Assembly: GCA_014729945.1 (NCBI GenBank)
Contig: WJJC01000101.1
Coordinates: forward strand, 1 to 5,294
Length of the DNA stretch: 5,294 bases
From: Candidatus Bathyarchaeota archaeon
GTDB taxonomy: Archaea > Thermoproteota > Bathyarchaeia > TCS64
Direction of reading: 5' to 3'
Positions within the stretch are counted from its first letter, which is position 1; every line of letters begins with the position of its first letter. A program made the position numbers and the translations under genes. This document shows, piece by piece, positions 1 through 3,954 of the stretch. The notes under the pieces were generated by a model. The model saw only the letters and a program-made list of their open reading frames with translations, did not search any database and was not told where the DNA came from.

Positions 1-723
1 ACCAAAGTGGAATGAGGCAACAACGTCATTCTCAAACTTTGCTATCCCCTTTGTATTGTATCCGTAGATACCACCATATTGTTCCATCTTTGGGTAGCTG
101 GCCATCCACTCGGAAGTGATGTAATCTGATTCATTAGCCCACCTTAGCATGTCAATACCCCATACAGACAATGTATAGTCAGGGTACCCGCCTGATCGTT
201 CTATATCCCAAGCCCACCCGTCCGCTGGCCATTGTTCAGCAAGATCTTTTGCCGGCAAGAATTCCCGATAGTGCATTGCAACTGGCTTTCCTATCCTGCC
301 TTCTTTTATCAACCCTTTTACTTTCACATATACTGGAGCAAATCTGAAGTTAAGAATAGGCATGACAGTCACTCCTGCTTCCTTTGCTGCTGCATGCATT
401 TCATTTATTTGACTAATCTTTGGAGCGATGGGCATTTCACACATGACGTGTTTTCCTTTATCAATAGCCTTCATGGCTAAATCAAAGTGATATGGAGTAG
501 GAGTGGCTATTATTACAGCATCTACCTCAGAATTGTTTAAGGCTTTATCATAATCAAGGTAATAATTAGTCTCCCATTTTTCTGCTAATGGCTTTACTCT
601 GGTTTCAGTCCTCGCACATAGGCCAACCAAGTTCGATCCATCTATTTTTTTAAAGGACGGAGTGTGAGCCTGACCACCAACGAAGCCTACACCAACCACA
701 AGTGTACCGATACTTTTTGTCAT
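1..723 (-). CDS. Gfo/Idh/MocA-family NAD(P)-dependent oxidoreductase, C-terminus beyond window
   Basis: The reading frame starts at ATG (721-723) and stays open for 241 codons to base 1, so the C-terminal third or more is missing. It begins MTKSIGTLVVGVGFVGG: a first beta strand and a GxGxxG dinucleotide-binding turn (residues 11-16) of a Rossmann fold. VDAVIIATPTPYHF (67-80) and KGKHVMCEMPIA (89-100) match the family's 'ATPxxxH' and 'KHVxxEKP' segments. GIDMLRW (189-195) matches the end of the 'GGGxxxDxxxHxxDxLRW' segment of the catalytic domain. Known members oxidise or reduce sugars, inositols, amino sugars or related polyols, using a Lys (EKP) and a later Asp/His pair. Here these positions read Met97, Thr184 and Trp188, so ordinary sugar dehydrogenase chemistry is doubtful and the substrate cannot be named. 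It is transcribed in the same direction as the tRNA but is separated from it by about 130 bases of AT-rich DNA. Family assignment is firm; function is open. Confidence 0.88.
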   Translation of the reverse strand, partial: MTKSIGTLVVGVGFVGGQAHTPSFKKIDGSNLVGLCARTETRVKPLAEKWETNYYLDYDKALNNSEVDAVIIATPTPYHFDLAMKAIDKGKHVMCEMPIAPKISQINEMHAAAKEAGVTVMPILNFRFAPVYVKVKGLIKEGRIGKPVAMHYREFLPAKDLAEQWPADGWAWDIERSGGYPDYTLSVWGIDMLRWANESDYITSEWMASYPKMEQYGGIYGYNTKGIAKFENDVVASFHFG

Positions 724-746
724 AGTTTCAACTCAGATTATAATTC

Positions 747-754
747 GTATAATG
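747..754 (-). promoter_or_regulatory. Candidate TATA box for the oxidoreductase
   Basis: The minus strand reads CATTATAC here, centred about 27 bases upstream of the ATG at 723. That is the spacing expected for an archaeal TATA box feeding a leaderless or near-leaderless transcript. The surrounding DNA (737-803) is so AT-rich that other boxes, such as 756-768, would serve equally well, so the exact element is uncertain. Confidence 0.4.
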
Positions 755-774
755 TATATATAATATTTACAGGT

Positions 775-795
775 AATTATTATAATTATAATTAT
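775..795. repeat. AT-only palindromic micro-repeat in the spacer
   Basis: A run of short TAATTA-like units. Bases 782-795 form a perfect 14-base palindrome, ATAATTATAATTAT. It lies between the tRNA 3' end and the oxidoreductase promoter, both on the minus strand. It could be a chance product of AT-rich spacer, a duplex-unwinding region or a regulator site; nothing in the sequence decides. Confidence 0.35.
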
Positions 796-831
796 GGTAT
801 AATTTGACTGAATTTAGCGTAAGGTAATCTT

Positions 832-853
832 AAAAACAATTAACAAGAGAAAA
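832..853 (-). terminator. T-rich terminator region after tRNA-Tyr
   Basis: Directly after the encoded CCA the minus strand shows TTTT (853-850), and about 13 bases further on TTTTT (836-832). Archaeal RNA polymerase terminates at such T-tracts without needing a hairpin. This probably ends the tRNA transcript before the oxidoreductase promoter. Confidence 0.45.
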
Positions 854-970
854 TGGTCCCGCCCGCAGGAGTTGAACCTGCAACCCTCCGGTGTCTGCTC
901 ATGGCCTGACTGCCAACGCCCCGCAGGGCAATGACTACAGCCGGATGCTCTGCCATTGAGCTAGGGCGGG
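854..970 (-). tRNA. tRNA-Tyr (anticodon GUA) with intron; CCA encoded
   Basis: Read on the minus strand: acceptor CCCGCCC (970-964) pairs perfectly with GGGCGGG, followed by discriminator A and an encoded CCA (856-854). The D arm is GCTC-AATGGCA-GAGC, the anticodon stem TCCGG/CCGGA, and the T arm GCAGG-TTCAACT-CCTGC. Joining 940-935 to 892 gives the seven-base loop CTGTAGA, hence anticodon GTA, and a spliced tRNA of 75 bases including CCA. C1-G72 with A73 is the tyrosine identity signature in archaea and eukaryotes, which independently supports the anticodon. The intron interrupts position 37/38, the usual archaeal site. The base just before the mature 5' end begins a GTCCCG leader that can compete for the acceptor strand. 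Confidence 0.95.
893..934 (-). other. 42-base tRNA-Tyr intron at position 37/38
   Basis: The intron lies between G37 (935) and A38 (892). A bulge-helix-bulge substrate for the tRNA splicing endonuclease can be drawn. C32-U35 (940-937) pair with GCAG (898-895), with U35 making a G-U wobble. The 5' bulge is A-G|U (936-934) and the 3' bulge A-C|A (894-892), both cut between the second and third base as in the canonical motif. Beyond the 5' bulge the intron continues CAT/ATG (933-931 with 902-900), with A899 left unpaired opposite. The motif is therefore a slightly relaxed one. The rest can fold as GCC/GGC (929-927 with 906-904) or as a local GCCC-TGCG-GGGC hairpin (929-918). Confidence 0.85.
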
Positions 971-996
971 CGGGACACCACAACCTCATAGCAAAC

Positions 997-1006
997 ATTA
1001 ATTTAA
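997..1006 (-). promoter_or_regulatory. TATA box for tRNA-Tyr
   Basis: The minus strand reads TTAAATTAAT, preceded by C-G-C on its upstream side. Its centre is about 31 bases before the mature tRNA 5' end (970). A start about 26 bases downstream would fall at roughly 975-976, giving a 5-6 base 5' leader for RNase P to remove. It stands out clearly from the flanking sequence. Confidence 0.55.
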
Positions 1007-1092
1007 GCGATTTGGTCAAGGAAAGCTACCCACATGAAAAAGAAGGATTATTCCATATCTTAAGTACCTTTTAGTGTTCCGCAAACCATAAC

Positions 1093-1102
1093 ATATTTAA
1101 TA
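1093..1102 (+). promoter_or_regulatory. TATA box for the CBS-domain gene
   Basis: ATATTTAATA is the only strong TATA-like element in the 140-base spacer between the divergent tRNA-Tyr and CBS genes. Its centre is about 20 bases before the GTG at 1117 and about 29 before the TTG at 1126. It therefore fits initiation close to either candidate start codon. Confidence 0.5.
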
Positions 1103-1116
1103 AAATCACTAATCTG

Positions 1117-1515
1117 GTGGGCTCATTGAGAATAGACGTAAAGAACATTATGGTGAAAGATATCATAACGGTTGGAAAGGACAGAACAGTCGCATCTGCA
1201 AAAAGTCTTATGAATTATTTCAACTTCGACGCTTTAATCGTCACTAATGAAGAGGAGCCCATTGGACTCGTCACATCCTCTGATATACAAAAAAGGGTTA
1301 TTGAAAAAGAACTTGATCCGCATCTAACTACTATTGGAGAAATAACTTCCAAGCCCTTAATCTGGACTCGATATAATACAACTCTGACAGAAGTAGCTGA
1401 AATCATGGAAGAAAAAGAAGTTAACAAAATACCAATTTTTGGAAATCTCTCAAACGGCCCAATATTATTGGGGTTATATGTCCATAATAAAAAAGAAGTT
1501 TTAATTGAGAACTGA
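1117..1515 (+). CDS. Stand-alone two-CBS-domain protein
   Basis: A 132-residue protein made only of two CBS repeats (a Bateman module), about residues 9-62 and 74-128, with no enzyme, transporter or DNA-binding domain attached. Repeat 1 has the usual opening (IMVKDIITVGKDRTVASA) and close GLVTSSDI (50-57), with Thr53 and Asp56 at the positions that bind nucleotide phosphate and ribose. Repeat 2 ends GLYVHNKK (119-126) and lacks both. Such modules generally sense AMP, ATP, SAM or similar ligands and control a partner; the partner here is unknown. The start is uncertain: GTG at 1117 gives 132 residues, while TTG at 1126 gives 129 and has a GGTG motif (1116-1119) six bases upstream. The gene is monocistronic, divergent from tRNA-Tyr and convergent with the isomerase gene. 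CBS fold is certain; role is not. Confidence 0.9.
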   Translation: MGSLRIDVKNIMVKDIITVGKDRTVASAKSLMNYFNFDALIVTNEEEPIGLVTSSDIQKRVIEKELDPHLTTIGEITSKPLIWTRYNTTLTEVAEIMEEKEVNKIPIFGNLSNGPILLGLYVHNKKEVLIEN

Positions 1516-1522
1516 TTTTTTT
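1516..1522 (+). terminator. T7 terminator after the CBS gene
   Basis: Seven consecutive T residues start at the base after the TGA stop, a typical archaeal intrinsic termination tract. It lies in the 29-base gap before the convergent isomerase gene, so it would limit read-through into that gene. Confidence 0.6.
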
Positions 1523-1544
1523 GTTAATAAAATTGGATTAGGGT

Positions 1545-2630
1545 TTAATTGCTATACAATGCACGTATTCCTTTGTCAAAGGGTTTTCTTAGCAATCCGT
1601 GTTCAGTTATAAAACCGGTTACATATTTTGCAGGAGTTATGTCAAACGCCGGGTTACGAATATTGGTTCCCTCAGCGGTAATTTTAACATAGGTTTGATC
1701 TCCTGTTTCATTCATACCCCACATTCTATTTACTTCTTCAGGTTCCCTTTCCTCTATTTCAATATCCGAGCCTGAAGGCATATTTTGATCGAAAGTCATC
1801 TCTGGTGCAGCAACCCAAAAGGGAATGTTATTTTCGTAAGCCACTACTGCTTTCTCATAAGTACCTATTTTATTGGCTACATCACCGTTAGCAGCGATCC
1901 TATCAGCGCCAACTATCACCATATCAACCTCTCCTGATTGCATAAAGTATCCTGCTGCATTATCCACTATCAACGCATATGGAATACCCTCTTGTTTCAT
2001 CTCCCAAGCAGTTATCCTAGCACCTTGTCCTCTTGGACGAGTCTCATCAACCCAGACAAAAACATCTTTTCCATCCTTAAACGATTGACGTATGGGGGCT
2101 AAAGCTGTTCCGTGATCAATATATGCCAATGCACCAGCATTACAGTGAGTTAAAATCTTGTATCCATTTTTAATCAACTCGTTTCCTGATTTAGCAATAT
2201 TTTCAGTGGCTACAAGATCTTCAGAATATATAGTATCAGCTTCCCTAACTATATTCTCAACTTGTTCTGAGACTGTTTTTCCTTCAGCAGCTTCCAGACA
2301 TCTATCAACGGCTTTAAACAAATTGGCTGCCGTGGGTCTCGTTCCTTTAATTGTACCAGCTGCATGTGTGATATATTGTTTAAAATCTTCCAGAGGTTTA
2401 TTTTCTGCCTCCATGGCTGCTTGAGCCATTGCAAACCCTGCCGCGTTACCAATGGACCCAGCACCTCTTGTTACCATTATTTTAATTGCTTTTGCTGTCT
2501 CTTTATGATTGTTTAGAGTTAGTACTTCGAAACGGTGAGGTAGTTTTCTCTGATCAACCATTTTTACTATTTTACCCTCTCGCCATAGGGCTTTGATGTC
2601 TTCTCTTTTTCCGTCTACAAGAACCCGCAT
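1545..2630 (-). CDS. mtnA: S-methyl-5-thioribose-1-phosphate isomerase family protein (MtnA / aIF2B-like)
   Basis: A 361-residue protein, the usual MtnA length. MtnA converts methylthioribose-1-phosphate to methylthioribulose-1-phosphate in methionine salvage in the cytoplasm. Landmarks in order: RGAGSIG (55-61), GTRPTAANLF (96-105), LTHCNAGALA (160-169), DETRPRGQGARITAWE (195-210), DNAAGYFM (223-230), GADRIAANGDVANKIGTY (241-258), VAAPEMTFD (273-281), and NPAFDITPAKYVTGFITEHG (326-345). Cys163 and Asp243 sit where the MtnA catalytic Cys and Asp lie (Cys160 and Asp240 in the Bacillus enzyme). The phosphate-binding RGAP of most MtnA reads RGAG here, as in archaeal ribose-1,5-bisphosphate isomerases. 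Those are usually nearer 320 residues and lack the long MtnA-style DETRP...ARITAWE block, so MtnA is preferred. The gene follows ogg after 33 bases and may be co-transcribed, though a weak TTTTAAC box about 27 bases before its ATG could serve it alone. Confidence 0.85.
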   Translation of the reverse strand: MRVLVDGKREDIKALWREGKIVKMVDQRKLPHRFEVLTLNNHKETAKAIKIMVTRGAGSIGNAAGFAMAQAAMEAENKPLEDFKQYITHAAGTIKGTRPTAANLFKAVDRCLEAAEGKTVSEQVENIVREADTIYSEDLVATENIAKSGNELIKNGYKILTHCNAGALAYIDHGTALAPIRQSFKDGKDVFVWVDETRPRGQGARITAWEMKQEGIPYALIVDNAAGYFMQSGEVDMVIVGADRIAANGDVANKIGTYEKAVVAYENNIPFWVAAPEMTFDQNMPSGSDIEIEEREPEEVNRMWGMNETGDQTYVKITAEGTNIRNPAFDITPAKYVTGFITEHGLLRKPFDKGIRALYSN

Positions 2631-2663
2631 ATTGAAGTAAGTGAAGGATTTGAGTTAAAACAA

Positions 2664-3335
2664 TTATTTCAGTACTTTTCCTGTTTTTCTGTACCACATA
2701 TAAAGATCTAGTTCCCCGGGAAGCATATCAAGCTCATCAGCTAAACTAATGATAATTTCTTCAACCGCCAAATATCTTTTTTTGGATAATCCCTTTTTGG
2801 GGTCTAGATCAATAATATCGTATTCACTTAAGTTGTTCATTATATGTCGATCTATTATAGCCAGATCAAAATAACCTACATTTCGCAAGTAATGACTTCC
2901 TTCTTTCCAACCAAGACCTTTAATGTTTTTCACAAGCCACACCCTAGCTTTCTTGCTATCCTCAAAACTCTGTATTTTTTCTTTTATCACTGGTGCCAAG
3001 TATTGAGTATTAAATATATACTCAGCCCGTTTATTTGGGAATCTGTGACCTGTCTCAACAAGACAAGATCTAATATCCTCTTCTTCACCATCAAGGATTT
3101 TATTTTCGGTGAAAAGAGCGTCAACACATCTTTGACCCATCATTGCACTTGCGAAGGCGGTAAGTAGACAGTAAACCATCTCCTCATACCATTTGTAGGT
3201 ATCCATCTCATGAACAGCACGAAAGTCATCCATTCGACCCTCTACCATTTCTCTTACTCTATTGTTTGATCGCAGCTCCTTGATCTTTTCTACTAATTTC
3301 ATTAAGCCTTCCTGGTTATTGAACGTAGATTGCAT
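2664..3335 (-). CDS. ogg: N-glycosylase/DNA lyase, archaeal Ogg2 type
   Basis: A bifunctional HhH-GPD DNA glycosylase that excises 8-oxoguanine and nicks the abasic site by beta-elimination. The helix-hairpin-helix reads IKGLGWKEGSHYLRN (138-152), with Lys144 as the Schiff-base nucleophile. Asp162 in AIIDRHIM (159-166) is the catalytic acid residue; the 18-residue spacing equals that of the Methanocaldococcus Ogg2 Lys129/Asp147. The protein ends in lysine (Lys223), a C-terminal residue that, as I recall, helps Ogg2 enzymes recognise 8-oxoguanine. The sequence FPNKRAEYI (99-107) is also typical. ATG 3335 gives 223 residues; ATG 3302 (Met12) gives 212, nearer the usual ~207. I keep 3335 because a good TATA box lies 25-26 bases upstream, pointing to a leaderless mRNA starting there. 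It is divergent from gins23-mcm and heads a likely two-gene unit with mtnA. Confidence 0.92.
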   Translation of the reverse strand: MQSTFNNQEGLMKLVEKIKELRSNNRVREMVEGRMDDFRAVHEMDTYKWYEEMVYCLLTAFASAMMGQRCVDALFTENKILDGEEEDIRSCLVETGHRFPNKRAEYIFNTQYLAPVIKEKIQSFEDSKKARVWLVKNIKGLGWKEGSHYLRNVGYFDLAIIDRHIMNNLSEYDIIDLDPKKGLSKKRYLAVEEIIISLADELDMLPGELDLYMWYRKTGKVLK

Positions 3336-3355
3336 TAGAGAAGATTACAAAGCGC

Positions 3356-3365
3356 TTAATTTAAA
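3356..3365 (-). promoter_or_regulatory. TATA box for ogg(-mtnA)
   Basis: The minus strand reads TTTAAATTAA, a near-consensus archaeal TATA box. Its centre is 25-26 bases upstream of the A of the ATG at 3335. Transcription should start at or beside the start codon, making a leaderless message. This spacing is the reason for choosing the upstream ATG. Confidence 0.6.
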
Positions 3366-3391
3366 GTTAAAACGTTCTCATCTGTTGCGAG

Positions 3392-3405
3392 AATAATACT
3401 ATAAG
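3392..3405 (+). promoter_or_regulatory. Candidate TATA box for gins23-mcm
   Basis: AATAATACTATAAG lies 27-40 bases before the gins23 ATG. Taking ACTATAAG as the core puts the transcript start near 3427, a leader of about five bases. It is back to back with the ogg promoter, whose box ends 26 bases to the left. It is a weaker match than the ogg box. Confidence 0.4.
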
Positions 3406-3431
3406 CATGTCATTAAACATAAAAACGCACA

Positions 3432-3953
3432 ATGAGCCCCCGGTCGCCCAGATTAGAATATGAAAATAATATAGTGAAATGTAAAGCACTGAGAAACATA
3501 CCAGAAATTGAGATAGTTGGTTTCAAACTTGATTCTGTTGAAGCAGATAGCGAATTCACTACTTTTTACTGGGTGGCAAGAGAACTTGCTAGAAATGGTT
3601 TAATCGGGTATGAGGATGAAATATTAAATAATAATGAATGGACTCAAATTCATTTCAAGGAACGTATAAACCCAGCTGGACCACCAAGTCCATTACCTGA
3701 GGAGTTTTACGCAAAAGCATATCAGTCTTTTACCTCGGGAGAAGATATGGATACGGTAATTAATCTTAATCGTATAAGAGCACGGTATAGAGATATCCTA
3801 GAGTCTAGGATTAACAGGATCACACGTTATGCGGCGGCTGAGGCAAATTCACCCACCCGGGTACTACAATCAGAAGAGATATCTCTTTATGATAACGTCC
3901 ATCGGATCATCTCAGAGTGGAGAAAAAAAATGAGAAAAATAGGGAATGAATAA
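3432..3953 (+). CDS. gins23: GINS complex subunit Gins23 (Psf2/Psf3-like)
   Basis: A 173-residue protein, the normal archaeal GINS subunit size. GINS bridges MCM and the Cdc45/RecJ-like (GAN) protein in the replicative CMG-like helicase. The small beta B domain appears to be N-terminal (about 24-60: EIEIVGFKLDSVEADSEF, then FYWVARELARNGLIGYED, comparable to the 'LPxWxAxxLxxxGxV' segment of Psf2/Psf3). The helical A domain follows (about 85-172), including the arginine-rich helix INLNRIRARYRDILESRI (110-127). This B-then-A order separates Gins23 from Gins51. The assignment rests on the W-A-x-x-L-A-x-x-G pattern, size and position directly before mcm, an arrangement known in Sulfolobus; overall GINS similarity is always low. 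ATG 3432 is the only in-frame start with a promoter at the right distance. One base separates its stop from the mcm ATG, implying translational coupling. Confidence 0.8.
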   Translation: MSPRSPRLEYENNIVKCKALRNIPEIEIVGFKLDSVEADSEFTTFYWVARELARNGLIGYEDEILNNNEWTQIHFKERINPAGPPSPLPEEFYAKAYQSFTSGEDMDTVINLNRIRARYRDILESRINRITRYAAAEANSPTRVLQSEEISLYDNVHRIISEWRKKMRKIGNE

Positions 3954-3954
3954 G

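Noticed and set aside
232..480. Plus-strand 82-codon frame rich in Phe, Cys and His
   Set aside because: It is antisense within the oxidoreductase, has no promoter, and its odd composition is what the complement of a coding strand gives.
854..970. tRNA as an integration site for a mobile element
   Set aside because: No integrase, no duplicated tRNA 3' end and no foreign-looking genes are present in the window.
855..976. Long GC-rich inverted repeat as a mobile-element end or terminator
   Set aside because: It is explained by the acceptor arm and leader of tRNA-Tyr; there is no transposase or target duplication nearby.
1215..1427. Minus-strand frame inside the CBS gene
   Set aside because: It is a complement shadow of a confidently identified protein, with no recognisable motif.
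1873..2464. Several frames overlapping the isomerase gene on both strands
   Set aside because: All overlap a full-length MtnA-family protein whose motifs run unbroken; none has a start context or domain.
2844..3167. Plus-strand 107-codon frame inside ogg
   Set aside because: It lies opposite the catalytic HhH region of ogg; no domain, no promoter.
3300..3302. ATG for Met12 as the ogg start
   Set aside because: It fits the family length slightly better, but the TATA box spacing points to a transcript beginning at ATG 3335. Kept only as an alternative.
3407..3463. ATG at 3407 as an upstream gins23 start or leader peptide
   Set aside because: It is out of frame with gins23 and ends after 18 codons. 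It is probably upstream of the transcript start.
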